Assembly (NCBI RefSeq): GCF_005938655.1
Contig: NZ_VCQT01000001.1
Coordinates: 1-64,000, forward strand
DNA from: Alloalcanivorax gelatiniphagus
GTDB taxonomy: Bacteria > Pseudomonadota > Gammaproteobacteria > Pseudomonadales > Alcanivoracaceae
Direction of reading: 5' to 3'
Length of the DNA stretch: 64,000 bases
Shown here: positions 17,759-26,851 of the stretch, piece by piece
How the letters are laid out: each line of letters begins with the position of its first letter
How positions within the stretch are numbered: position 1 is the stretch's first letter
Position numbers and translations under genes: made by a program
Notes under the pieces: generated by a model
Seen by the model: only the letters and a program-made list of their open reading frames with translations
Databases searched by the model: none
What the model was told of the DNA's origin: nothing

Positions 17759-18192
17759 ACGCCAATATTTCATGACTTACCTAACGGGCTGGCATGAAGT
17801 AAAGGTTGTGATAAGGTTCTCAAAAAAGGCCGGAACACCGGTTTAAACGCGGCAGCACGCCGTGCCGCCCTATATTGGGCTGGAGGGGTAATGGAAAGGG
17901 TAATTCAAGGATTGAAGACGTTCTGGCACGCGGGGAAGAATTGTGGTTCCTCAGGATCGAGATCCTGTCCGCGTCCAATACGAATAGGGCGGAGGAAGTC
18001 GGACGTCGCTTGGAAAACTCCTCTGCCTCCTTTGAATGTGTCTTCATCGTTCCGGAAATTGATCTCATCCCGGAGCGCCGGTAAACCCGTTGATCATTTC
18101 CCTCCAGACTCTTTCCGCACGCTCCTCGACCTCTTTAGCCTCATGAAGATTCCGTCTCAGCGAACAAGCCATGAAATAAAAAGGTGCTGCGT
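17759..18192 (+). other. Leader with decayed HEPN-gene start, no intact gene
   Basis: TGTGATAAGGTTCTC followed by an A-run at 17807-17830 matches a segment at 23211-23234. The ATG at 17891 (MERVIQGLKTF) resembles the start of the HEPN pseudogene at 23294 (MQRTHQGLKAR), but the frame degenerates after about 11 codons. A second frame ending at 18084 (ARGEELWFLRIEILSASNTN) looks protein-like without a good start. I read the region as the shared leader plus relics. Confidence 0.4.
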
Positions 18193-19416
18193 GTGACTGT
18201 TTCGGTGCTTCAAAGGGCTGAACGCCTGTTCCGATCAGGTGAGTGGGCCGAAGCGATCGACTCACTCGAAGCGCACCTGAGAACCCACCCGTTGGACAAA
18301 AAGGCGGCTGGTGTGCTCGGAAAGATCTATGTAAAGACTAAAAAGCCAGAGTTGGCAGCATATTGGTTAAAATATTCCTTGGGAATAGCGGGCAATAGCC
18401 GCTGGCGTCGGTCTGCTGAGTCTAGCTCCCATGTGGAACAAAGCGAAATTGATCTATATGACCTCGAATACACCAAGAACTTAAATGAAGTTTCTAAACA
18501 CTATAACCCTCATGACGGTTACGGTGCTGACATCGAAAGGTCCGATGATCAAGAGGCTGCGCAACTGAAGGCCTGCCCGGGAAAAGGCGATGTAGTCGGT
18601 CCGGATGATGCGGAAGATGACTTCGGACCTGAGCCTGACCTGGAAGTCGGATCCGACTTCGAAGTCGATGACGAAGACCTCAAGTTCTTCGCTGTAGATG
18701 ACGATGAAGAAGCCGGGCTCGAGGAGGACACCGATGAGCTTCTGATAGATGCGGATCTCTATAGTGAATGTTCCAGCCATGCAGATTTTGAAGAGCCTGA
18801 AGAACTGCCTAGTCGACTAACCGATCTGGAGAAAGCACAGCAACTTGCGACGGCCCTTGCCGTGGATGCGGATTGGCCAAAGAAAGATCTAGGTGTTCTG
18901 GCTGAGATCCTGGCATACCACCGAAACAGTGGAAGGACACGAGAAGCCCTAGAATCCCTTTTGTTGAATGAAGGTGTTGACGTCTATGAGCTTGTGATGC
19001 TTCACGAGATTCGGTTGCTGTGGGGCGGAGCGGGGTATAGTCGATACTACTTCCGAGGAAAGGCCATAGACGGCGGACCGGCAATATCATGGGTTCTCGC
19101 TCTAAAAGTCGTGCGGCAACTCCAGGCCAGCAGCGCCGAGGAAGTGCTGTTGTTCATCGAAGACTGCTTCCAACAATGGAGCGACACCAGATACTTAATC
19201 TATCAGTTCGCGGCGTTCAGTCAGTACCTGAAACACATCATAGAGCATATGCAAGATGTGTCAGAGCGCTGCGGTCAGCCACCTCCGCCATTCATAGATT
19301 TTGATCTGTTTGGAGAGGTCGAGGGTACCTATGGAGGCTGGAGCATGCACAGGGAGAGCGTCCCTTATGGATATAATATTATAAGTTTGATGCCCGGAGA
19401 CGGAGAGTGGAGATGA
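18193..19416 (+). CDS. TPR-like protein with acidic centre, helicase partner
   Basis: A GTG at 18193 follows AAGG by eight bases; a GTG nine bases earlier lacks such a site. The N-terminal 60 residues (LQRAERLFRSGEWAEAIDSL and AAGVLGKIYVKTKKPELAAY) read as a pair of tetratricopeptide-like hairpins. Residues about 110-210 are strikingly acidic (Asp/Glu runs such as DDDEEAGLEEDTDELLIDAD), and a mixed C-terminal domain follows. Acidic stretches like this often mimic DNA or contact basic partners. The stop overlaps the helicase start by four bases (ATGA), indicating translational coupling. I do not recognise a named family. Confidence 0.65.
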   Translation: MTVSVLQRAERLFRSGEWAEAIDSLEAHLRTHPLDKKAAGVLGKIYVKTKKPELAAYWLKYSLGIAGNSRWRRSAESSSHVEQSEIDLYDLEYTKNLNEVSKHYNPHDGYGADIERSDDQEAAQLKACPGKGDVVGPDDAEDDFGPEPDLEVGSDFEVDDEDLKFFAVDDDEEAGLEEDTDELLIDADLYSECSSHADFEEPEELPSRLTDLEKAQQLATALAVDADWPKKDLGVLAEILAYHRNSGRTREALESLLLNEGVDVYELVMLHEIRLLWGGAGYSRYYFRGKAIDGGPAISWVLALKVVRQLQASSAEEVLLFIEDCFQQWSDTRYLIYQFAAFSQYLKHIIEHMQDVSERCGQPPPPFIDFDLFGEVEGTYGGWSMHRESVPYGYNIISLMPGDGEWR

Positions 19417-22223
19417 TGGAGCCTGTAGGAGGGGCTTTAGTTGCGCCCGCCGCCGACAAAAATAATAGCACTTTAGGCGTTGTAAGGTCAGTCGGAGAGA
19501 GAGGCGCGAACAAGGTCAAGGTCTACTGGGTAAAAGATGATGACGTACGCTGGCATAATTTATCAGAGATTCGCTCAGCTCTTCGGGTAGGGCATCAGGT
19601 TCTTCATAAGCCGGCATATAGAGCGCAGCGATCTTTGGGTTGGGGTGTTGTTCGATCTACTCGAGAAATCGCCGGTAACGACCAAGTTTTGGTGGAGTTT
19701 CCCGAAAAGGATAAACGAGTATGGTTGCCATGGCAGCGCCTTATGATGATCCGGGGTGTAAAGCACGCATTCTTTACCGGAAAGCTGGGCGACGGTGATG
19801 CCGCCGAGCGTCAGAGACTGAGGATACTTGCCTGGGCAATTCGTCTCTGGAACGAAAATACTGGTGCTTTGGCGTCTTTTGATATTGACCCACTACCACA
19901 CCAGATCCATCTTGTTCATCACATTCTGGCTTCTGGTCAATATAACTGGCTGATCGCGGATGATGTCGGCCTTGGGAAAACCATCGAGGTCGGCCTGCTT
20001 TTGTCGGCACTCCGGCAGCGTGGCGAAGCTCGTCGCGTCCTCCTCGTCACTCCGGCCGGATTGACGCGGCAGTGGCAGGAGGAGATGTCCGGAAAGTTCG
20101 GCCTGAATGAATTCTTGGTATACGGTGATGACTTCACTGTAAACGACCCAAGACACTGGAAGATGTTTGATAATGTTGTAGGTTCCATGGATCGCCTTAA
20201 ACAGGATGAGCATCTTGACTCTCTCATGCAAGCAGAGCCATGGGATCTGATTATTGTCGATGAAGCACACCGGTTCACTCGCAGGCAGTATGGCAACAAG
20301 CTCGACGCTAGTCAGAGATATGAGATGTTGCAGAAGCTGAGACGTCGCACTGAATCCATGCTTTTGCTTACCGCCACACCGCATCAGGGAAAAGAGGATA
20401 GTTTCACAGCGCTTCTTGAGCTTCTTCAACCGGAAAGAAGGGAAGAACTTAACACCCTCTCAATAAATCCGGAAATTATTGGAGAAATGGTGATCAGAAA
20501 TTATAAGGCGGACGTCACGGACATGGATGGAAACTTTATATTTTTTGGAAAGACGGTCACGCAGATCAATATCCCATCTTCAGAAGCCTTTCAGAACTTC
20601 GATAACATGCTCCGTGACTATTTGAAAAAAGGCTATGCGGCAGAATCAGCCCTAAATAGCAATAAAGGACGTGCTATCGGCTTTGTCATGGCTGTCTACC
20701 GTAAGCTTGCCTCCTCTAGCGTTGCCGCCATTCACAATGCGCTAGTTAAGCGTAGGGAGCGTCTCCAGGGCCGGCTGAAGGAAGAGGATGGCGACGACGA
20801 GGACGGTCGCTATCAAGGTGAAGTGGAGGAGCGGGCGGTCTATAAAACCGAAGCAACTCCATTTTTTGAGGGGGAAGAGGCGCTCCTCGAGGATTTGATT
20901 GACGAAGCACATTACCTAAAGGGCGTGGATTCCAAAATCGATGCTTTCATGAAATCGATAGTTGATGTGATCGTTGCGAGCAATATAAAAGAGAAGGTTT
21001 TGGTGTTTGCGGAGTATCGTAGTACACAGAGCTGGATTGAGCAGGCACTTAAGTCTCGTTTTGGAGAGAGCAGCGCCGTGTTAATCCATGGCGGCATGAG
21101 CATGGACGAAAGACGTTCAGCGATCGACAGCTTTGAAGATGCAAGCGGAGCCCAGTTCTTAGTCTCTACGGAGGCTGGCGGTGAAGGCATAAATTTGCAA
21201 CATCAGTGTCATATCATGGTCAATTACGATTTGCCCTGGAACCCTATGCGGTTGGTGCAACGCATGGGGCGCTTGTACCGATACGGTCAGGAAAAGCGAG
21301 TGATCGTTTTTAATATGCACCAAAGTGCTAGTGCGGACGATCAAATTATAAACATTCTGTATCAGCGTTTGGATAAAGTTGCTGAGGATATGGCGAATGT
21401 TGAAAAGCATGAATATAACGAGGCGTTAAAAGACGATGTCTTGGGTGAGCTGGCTGATCTCATTGACATAGAGGAAGTCTTGATTTCCGCAAGTAATGAA
21501 ACGATCGCTCGGACAGTTGAACGAGTTGACGAAGCTTTAGAGCGTGCAAGAAATGCTTCAAGTAAGCAGCATGAATTGTTCCAACATGCTGCAAGCTTTG
21601 ACGGAAAAGAGCTAGATGGTGTTGTTAGCATTTCCGCTGCCCATTTGCAGGCGTTCGTTGAAGGAATGTGCAGAATTCTAGGTATTGAGATCCTTGAAAA
21701 GACCCACAAAGGGCTGGTGTGGCAGTTGCGGTTTTCCGATGAAGTCAAGGAGGCGACGGGGGTTTCTCGCAGCCGGTGGGGTGTTGTGTTCGACCGGATG
21801 CTTGCAACCCGAAGGAAAGACTTGCTTCCCATCACCACAGATAACTGGTTCTTCCAGTATTTGCTGAGTACGGCGGCAGACTATGAATTTGGTGGCGTGG
21901 CTGCGGTTTCGGGGCAGCTGGGAAGTGATTGGCTGCTGACGGCGGTAGCAAGGTGGCAAACCGATAGGGGGCGCCGCGCGCGCCAAGAACTGGCTCTTAT
22001 CGGGGTTGAGAATGGTAAAGCTATCTTAAATCCCAAATGGGTCCCAAGCTGGCTATGTCAGCCGCTCTATGATGACCAGTTAAATCTGCCAGATAAAGCA
22101 CAGGCTAAGCAGGCGTTCGAATTGGCCCAGGACAAAGTGGAAAGCTTCCTCGTGGAAAAAAGCAGCAAAGCCTTGTTGCCGGATGAGGCTCAGTGGCTGG
22201 CAGGAGCGGGAAGGGCAGTTTAA
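19413..22223 (+). CDS. SNF2/RapA-like DEAH helicase
   Basis: About 936 residues. Two small beta-rich modules lead (LGVVRSVGERGANKVKVYWV and LGWGVVRSTREIAG), recalling RapA/Tudor-like N-termini. The ATPase core has motif I ADDVGLGKTIEVGL (about 185), motif II IIVDEAHRF (about 282), motif III LLTATPHQGKED, and the second RecA fold with STEAGGEGINLQ and QRMGRLYRYGQ (about 615), all SNF2 features. The rest is an uncharacterised C-terminal domain. SNF2 proteins translocate on double-stranded DNA; here a defence role is inferred from the coupled TPR-like gene, the BrxR-like regulator and the neighbouring R-M genes. No nuclease motif is evident. Confidence 0.8.
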   Translation: MMEPVGGALVAPAADKNNSTLGVVRSVGERGANKVKVYWVKDDDVRWHNLSEIRSALRVGHQVLHKPAYRAQRSLGWGVVRSTREIAGNDQVLVEFPEKDKRVWLPWQRLMMIRGVKHAFFTGKLGDGDAAERQRLRILAWAIRLWNENTGALASFDIDPLPHQIHLVHHILASGQYNWLIADDVGLGKTIEVGLLLSALRQRGEARRVLLVTPAGLTRQWQEEMSGKFGLNEFLVYGDDFTVNDPRHWKMFDNVVGSMDRLKQDEHLDSLMQAEPWDLIIVDEAHRFTRRQYGNKLDASQRYEMLQKLRRRTESMLLLTATPHQGKEDSFTALLELLQPERREELNTLSINPEIIGEMVIRNYKADVTDMDGNFIFFGKTVTQINIPSSEAFQNFDNMLRDYLKKGYAAESALNSNKGRAIGFVMAVYRKLASSSVAAIHNALVKRRERLQGRLKEEDGDDEDGRYQGEVEERAVYKTEATPFFEGEEALLEDLIDEAHYLKGVDSKIDAFMKSIVDVIVASNIKEKVLVFAEYRSTQSWIEQALKSRFGESSAVLIHGGMSMDERRSAIDSFEDASGAQFLVSTEAGGEGINLQHQCHIMVNYDLPWNPMRLVQRMGRLYRYGQEKRVIVFNMHQSASADDQIINILYQRLDKVAEDMANVEKHEYNEALKDDVLGELADLIDIEEVLISASNETIARTVERVDEALERARNASSKQHELFQHAASFDGKELDGVVSISAAHLQAFVEGMCRILGIEILEKTHKGLVWQLRFSDEVKEATGVSRSRWGVVFDRMLATRRKDLLPITTDNWFFQYLLSTAADYEFGGVAAVSGQLGSDWLLTAVARWQTDRGRRARQELALIGVENGKAILNPKWVPSWLCQPLYDDQLNLPDKAQAKQAFELAQDKVESFLVEKSSKALLPDEAQWLAGAGRAV

Positions 22224-22286
22224 ACGTTGCTGTCGACCGATCGATCCATTGCTAGCATTCATACGGCGCCGCCAGATTCCGATCTT

Positions 22287-22381
22287 CTGCCTGAAAATAC
22301 GACATGTCCATGTCGTCAGCATGGTCATGTAGATAATGGCGTCATAAAGTAACTTCTGTCACGGAAGACGTTTCGGGCAGG
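22287..22381 (+). promoter_or_regulatory. Defence leader/operator, copy 2
   Basis: Its first 21 bases are identical to the leader beside the BrxR-like gene, followed by CGACATG-TC-CATGTCG, here a perfect dyad, and the conserved CTGTCACGGA block. It reads toward the lipoprotein and the type I R-M operon. No regulator gene starts next to it, so it probably arose by duplication of the first copy. Confidence 0.65.
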
Positions 22382-22515
22382 GATGCCCCATTCCGCTGGC
22401 CGGGTTGGCCGGGCTGGTATCCACGGAGAGGATCGTGGGCCTATATGTTGGCCAGTCAGCCGGCATGGACAAGAAAGGGCCGCTATCGGTCTCAAAAATT
22501 GAAGGGGGAAGGCTT

Positions 22516-23139
22516 ATGAAGCACTACATTGGTATTTCACTAATGCTTTTAGGACTCTGGGGCTGCACCGCCGCGCCCGTGAAGGAACTTCCAGAGAACG
22601 TCACGCTTTCGGAGCCGCAGTCGCGCATGGGATCCACGGTCCGCTTGGTGGACGCCGTAACCTTCGAGCGCCAGGGCGCCGTGAAGCAAAGCCCGGCTAC
22701 CTGCGTGTCGCTTAATGTGGACAACAGCGAGGTTACCCTGAGCGATAGCTCGGCGTCGTTCGTCGGCGCGTATACTGGCACCTACTACGACATCGAGAGC
22801 AGCCGGAAAGAAGGGGGAGGCGCCACGCTACAGCACGCCGATGAGGAGAGTGGCGTCGTGGTGGCCAAAGGCGTCACCGAGTACACATCGGGCGGTTTGA
22901 TGCCCATCGGTCACGCGGCCAGGTACAAGCTGCTAGTCGCCCCCATGCCGGGCAAGACGGTTGTTCAGTTCAAAGACATTGAATATGCCCAGAAATCAAC
23001 TGGTTACATGGAGAATACGGGATTTCAGCGGCTGGGCACCTGGTGGGGCTCAGGGGTGATGGATGCCTACGCGGCGATGGAACAGCAGGCAGACAAGGTG
23101 CTGGACTGCATCTACTCGGAGTCGCTGGTCGGCGAGTGA
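22516..23139 (+). CDS. Putative lipoprotein inside the R-M leader region
   Basis: GGGGGAAGG precedes ATG at 22516. The 207-residue product starts with a lipoprotein signal (MKHYIGISLMLLGLWGC, lipidated Cys17) and has a mature domain with two further cysteines (ATCVSLN and VLDCIYS) that could pair. A glycine-rich hairpin and the segment GGLMPIGHAARYKLLVAP are notable, but no family is recognised. It separates the copy-2 leader from the segment matching 17807-17830, so it may be a later insertion. Confidence 0.65.
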   Translation: MKHYIGISLMLLGLWGCTAAPVKELPENVTLSEPQSRMGSTVRLVDAVTFERQGAVKQSPATCVSLNVDNSEVTLSDSSASFVGAYTGTYYDIESSRKEGGGATLQHADEESGVVVAKGVTEYTSGGLMPIGHAARYKLLVAPMPGKTVVQFKDIEYAQKSTGYMENTGFQRLGTWWGSGVMDAYAAMEQQADKVLDCIYSESLVGE

Positions 23140-23293
23140 TCACTCACTCTGCCCGCTCTTGGCATGCTGTTGCATCAATTGCCTTGACCAGGCTGGCGCC
23201 CCATTCAGACTGTGATAAGGTTCCAAAAAAAGCGTTATTGGCCAGAAGGTCGCGGAACGCTGTGTCGCTCGGAGCGGGCGATTAGGGAGGGGC

Positions 23294-23773
23294 ATGCAAA
23301 GGACTCATCAGGGGCTGAAGGCGCGCCAGCGCGCCGAACGGGTCGGCTATTCCGACAATCTGGGGCTGCGCGTCCACCGAGCTTTAAGCTGGCTGGACCG
23401 TGCCGAGCATGAGGCGGATCCGGATAGTCGCTTCATTTTCCTGTGGATTGCCTTCAACGCCGCCTACGCCAAGACATTGATGATCGGTTTCACCTCAACG
23501 AGCCAGCCAGCTTCAAAGCCGCCAAGAAAGCCGCTAACCACTCCCTGGCCAGACAGGATACACCGGCGGTGCCTATCTATCGTCTCCAGCCGCATTTACA
23601 TCCTACGTAACCAGATCATCCACGCCGGCGCGACTTGGAACGGTAGTGTCAACCGTGTGCAAATTCGCGATTGTGTCGCGATCCTCGGTGATTTGGTGCC
23701 TCGGGTCATCGAAGTGATGATGGACAATCCCGGGGGGCTCTGGAGCGAGGCCGGCTACCCAGTAGTAGGATAG
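23294..23773 (+). pseudogene. Disrupted HEPN-domain gene
   Basis: The N-terminal part (GLRVHRALSWLDRAEHEADP, then FIFLWIAFNAAYA) and the C-terminal part (SRIYILRNQIIHAGATWNGS and VAILGDLVPRVIEVMMDN) are those of a HEPN protein, including the RNxxxH-type catalytic motif. Between them the open frame gives nonsense. The real sequence (FHLNEPASFKAAKKAANHSL, then ARQDTPAV) reads in the next frame, and the stretch between the first part and this one seems to be deleted. The gene therefore carries a deletion and two frame shifts. The 160-codon frame that stays open should not be read as an intact protein. It precedes the R-M operon. Confidence 0.65.
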
Positions 23774-23826
23774 CTCCGATACGAGCCGATACCTTATAAA
23801 CTGAATGTAGTATCAATGGGACAGAA

Positions 23827-25536
23827 ATGAAGCAAACAGAACAGGAATTCCTTAAAAGTCTAGACGACAAGCTCTGGAAAGCCGCCGACAAGCTCCGCGC
23901 CAACCTGGATGCCGCCAATTACAAGCACGTGGTGCTGGGCCTAATCTTCCTGAAGTACGTATCCGATGCGTTCGAGGAACGGCAGGAAGAGCTGTTGGAA
24001 CAGTTTAAAGATGAGAACGACGACGTCTATTACCTGCCGCCGGAAGACTGCGACGACGAGGAGGACTACCAGCAGGCCCTGCTGGAGGAGCTAGAAGTAC
24101 TGGACTACTACCGCGAAGCCAATGTGTTCTGGGTTCCGAAACCCGCCCGCTGGAACACCCTGAAAGAAAAAGCTGTGCTGCCTGTGGGGTCCGTGCTCTG
24201 GCAGGACGATGCAGGTAACGATGTGAAGATGCGTTCCGTGTCCTGGCTGATCGATAATGCCCTGGAAGAGATTGAACAGAATAATCCCAAGCTCAAGGGC
24301 ATTCTCAATCGCATCAGCCAGTATCAGTTGGAGAACGAAAAGCTGCTGGGCTTGATCAACACCTTCTCTGATACTTCGTTCACCAAGCCAGTGTTCGGTG
24401 GCGAGAAGCTAAGCTTGCAGAGTAAAGACATCCTCGGCCACGTCTACGAATATTTCCTGGGCCAGTTTGCTCTGGCTGAAGGCAAGCAGGGCGGCCAGTA
24501 CTACACGCCTAAAAGCATCGTTACCCTTATTGTGGAGATGCTTGAACCTTACTCCGGCCGAGTATACGACCCCGCTATGGGCTCCGGCGGCTTCTTTGTT
24601 TCCAGCGACAAGTTTATCGAAGAACACGCCAAAGAGCAGCACTACGACCCCAGCGAACAGAAGAAGCACATTTCCGTATACGGCCAGGAGTCCAATCCCA
24701 CCACCTGGCGGCTAGCGGCAATGAACATGGCCATTCGGGGTATCGATTTTAACTTCGGCAAGAAAAACGCGGATACCTTTCTGAACGACCAACATCCAGA
24801 CCTTCGCGCCGACTTCGTGATGGCCAACCCACCCTTCAACATGAAGGACTGGTGGAGCGAATCCCTGGCCGAAGACAGTCGCTGGAAATACGGTACCCCT
24901 CCCAAGAGCAACGCCAACTTCGCGTGGATGCAGCACATGATCCACCACCTGGCACCCACCGGTAGTATGGCGCTGCTCCTCGCCAACGGATCCATGAGCT
25001 CCAACACTAACAACGAAGGCGAGATCCGCAAGCGCTTAGTGGAAGAAGACCTGGTGGAATGCATGGTCGCCTTGCCCGGTCAGCTGTTCACCAATACCCA
25101 AATCCCAGCCTGTATCTGGCTCCTAACCAAAGACAAAGCAAACGGTCTGGTGCGTAACGAGAAGAAGCGCGACCGTCGAAAAGAGCTTCTGTTTATCGAC
25201 GCCCGCAACCTGGGATTTATGCGAGACCGGGTACTGCGAGACCTCGCCATCGAAGACATCGCCAAAATCGTTAACACCTTCCGAAGGTGGCAACGTGGAG
25301 ACGGCTACGAGGATGTCAAAGGCTTCTGCAAAGCTGCCAGCCTGGACGAAATCAAAAAGCATGATTTTATGTTGACACCTGGTCGCTACGTCGGTGCACA
25401 GGAACAGAAAGAGGATGACGAGCCCTTTGCCGAGAAAATGGCACGGCTTACCGGACAGCTGCGTGACCAGTTTGCGAGTAGCGACGAGCTTAAAGCCGAA
25501 ATTATGCGAAATTTGAAAGGGCTGGGGTATGAGTAG
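23827..25536 (+). CDS. hsdM: Type I restriction-modification methyltransferase subunit
   Basis: The 569-residue protein begins with the helical HsdM_N domain (KQTEQEFLKSLDDKLWKAAD, then LIFLKYVSDAFEERQ). The N6-adenine methyltransferase core follows with VYDPAMGSGGFFVS (motif I, about 250) and MANPPFNMKDWW (motif IV, about 335). HsdM pairs with HsdS to methylate the bipartite target and joins HsdR for restriction. It overlaps hsdS by eight bases. This is the first gene of the operon and is more GC-rich than hsdS. Confidence 0.95.
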   Translation: MKQTEQEFLKSLDDKLWKAADKLRANLDAANYKHVVLGLIFLKYVSDAFEERQEELLEQFKDENDDVYYLPPEDCDDEEDYQQALLEELEVLDYYREANVFWVPKPARWNTLKEKAVLPVGSVLWQDDAGNDVKMRSVSWLIDNALEEIEQNNPKLKGILNRISQYQLENEKLLGLINTFSDTSFTKPVFGGEKLSLQSKDILGHVYEYFLGQFALAEGKQGGQYYTPKSIVTLIVEMLEPYSGRVYDPAMGSGGFFVSSDKFIEEHAKEQHYDPSEQKKHISVYGQESNPTTWRLAAMNMAIRGIDFNFGKKNADTFLNDQHPDLRADFVMANPPFNMKDWWSESLAEDSRWKYGTPPKSNANFAWMQHMIHHLAPTGSMALLLANGSMSSNTNNEGEIRKRLVEEDLVECMVALPGQLFTNTQIPACIWLLTKDKANGLVRNEKKRDRRKELLFIDARNLGFMRDRVLRDLAIEDIAKIVNTFRRWQRGDGYEDVKGFCKAASLDEIKKHDFMLTPGRYVGAQEQKEDDEPFAEKMARLTGQLRDQFASSDELKAEIMRNLKGLGYE

Positions 25537-26851
25537 GGGAAGACTATCTGAGCTCGTTGAATTCAATCCCAAAAGGCCTTTAAAAAAAGAAAGTTTGGCG
25601 CCTTTTGTTGACATGGCCTCTTTGCCTGAGTCAAGCAGGGATATCTCCAGTGTCAGTAAACGTGAATTTAAGGGAGGGGGAGCCAGATTCATAGATGGAG
25701 ATACTCTTTTTGCGCGTATAACCCCATGCTTAGAAAACGGTAAGACTGCGAAAGTGTCCGGGCTTGGGCACGGTGTCGTAGGTCATGGGTCGACTGAATT
25801 TATTGTGATGGCGGCTAAAGACCCGACTGTAGACGAGGACTTCATTTACTATTTGGCCAGAACGCCGGAGTTCAGAGCTTATGCTCAAGCAAGAATGGAG
25901 GGCACATCCGGTCGCCAGCGTGTCTCCTGGCAATCGCTCTCAGACTTCGAACTTGAGATACCTGATGCGAATGTAAGAAAGCTGGCTGGAGATATACTGA
26001 GAGCATTTGACGATAAAATTCAGGTAAACCGGAAAATTAACGAAACCCTTGAAAAGGTGGCTCAGGCTATTTTCAAAAGCTGGTTTGTTGATTTTGAGCC
26101 GGTCAAAGCCAGAATGGCGACTCTGGAAGCTGGGGGCAGCGAGGAAGATAGCGTGCGTGCCGCTATGCAGAGCATTGCCGGCAAGACGAACGACCAGTTA
26201 GCCCGCCTCCAGGTCGACCTTCCAAAGCAACACGCCGATCTCCGTGCCATTGCCCAGCTATTTCCATCCGCGATAAAGAATAGTGAGTTGGGGGACATTC
26301 CGGAAGGATGGCAAGTCACGACCTTTGGCGAGGTATCTACTTGTATGGATAAACATCGAATTCCCCTTTCAAAGATTCAGCGCGAAAAGAAGAAAGGAAG
26401 CATACCGTATTTTGGTGCAACATCGATTATGGACTATGTCGACGAATATATTTTTGATGGTGTTTACTTGTTGATTGGGGAAGATGGTTCGGTCCTTAAA
26501 GAAAGCGGGGCGCCATTTACCCAATATGTTTGGGGTAAGATGTGGGTAAATAATCATGCTCATGTGATTCAGGGCGTTTCTCCCGTATCTACTGAGCAAC
26601 TTTTGCTTTTTATCAAAAATAAGAATATCGCCCCCTATGTTACCGGTGCTGTTCAGCTCAAGTTGAACCAAAAAAACATGAATAGCATACCTTTTATAAG
26701 AGCGGGGCGTGGGGTTTGCGAGGCTTTTGATGAAATTGCGAAGCCGATTTTCGAAGAAATTAGAAATCGGTATGATGAATCATATGTCTTGGCAAGAACT
26801 AGAGATTCATTACTGCCCCAGATTTTGTCAGGCGTTAGGGTTTTCAAATGA
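25529..26851 (+). CDS. hsdS: Type I restriction-modification specificity subunit
   Basis: The 440-residue protein has two target-recognition halves, each ending in a conserved helical spacer (AFDDKIQVNRKINETLEKVA, then QAIFKSWFVDFEP; later FDEIAKPIFEEIRNRYDESY). The second half starts at the ELGDIPEGW motif typical of HsdS TRD2. The subunit recognises the split DNA target and assembles two HsdM. The variable TRD stretches are clearly AT-richer than the central spacer, as expected for exchanged specificity domains. The stop overlaps the next start by four bases. Confidence 0.93.
   Translation: MSRGRLSELVEFNPKRPLKKESLAPFVDMASLPESSRDISSVSKREFKGGGARFIDGDTLFARITPCLENGKTAKVSGLGHGVVGHGSTEFIVMAAKDPTVDEDFIYYLARTPEFRAYAQARMEGTSGRQRVSWQSLSDFELEIPDANVRKLAGDILRAFDDKIQVNRKINETLEKVAQAIFKSWFVDFEPVKARMATLEAGGSEEDSVRAAMQSIAGKTNDQLARLQVDLPKQHADLRAIAQLFPSAIKNSELGDIPEGWQVTTFGEVSTCMDKHRIPLSKIQREKKKGSIPYFGATSIMDYVDEYIFDGVYLLIGEDGSVLKESGAPFTQYVWGKMWVNNHAHVIQGVSPVSTEQLLLFIKNKNIAPYVTGAVQLKLNQKNMNSIPFIRAGRGVCEAFDEIAKPIFEEIRNRYDESYVLARTRDSLLPQILSGVRVFK

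Noticed and set aside
11508-22223. Assignment of the methyltransferase and SNF2 helicase together as DISARM or BREX
   Set aside because: DrmA, DrmB and DrmC, or BrxA, BrxB, BrxC, PglZ and BrxL, are missing. The two sets lie on opposite strands and are separated by the AP2 and WYL genes.
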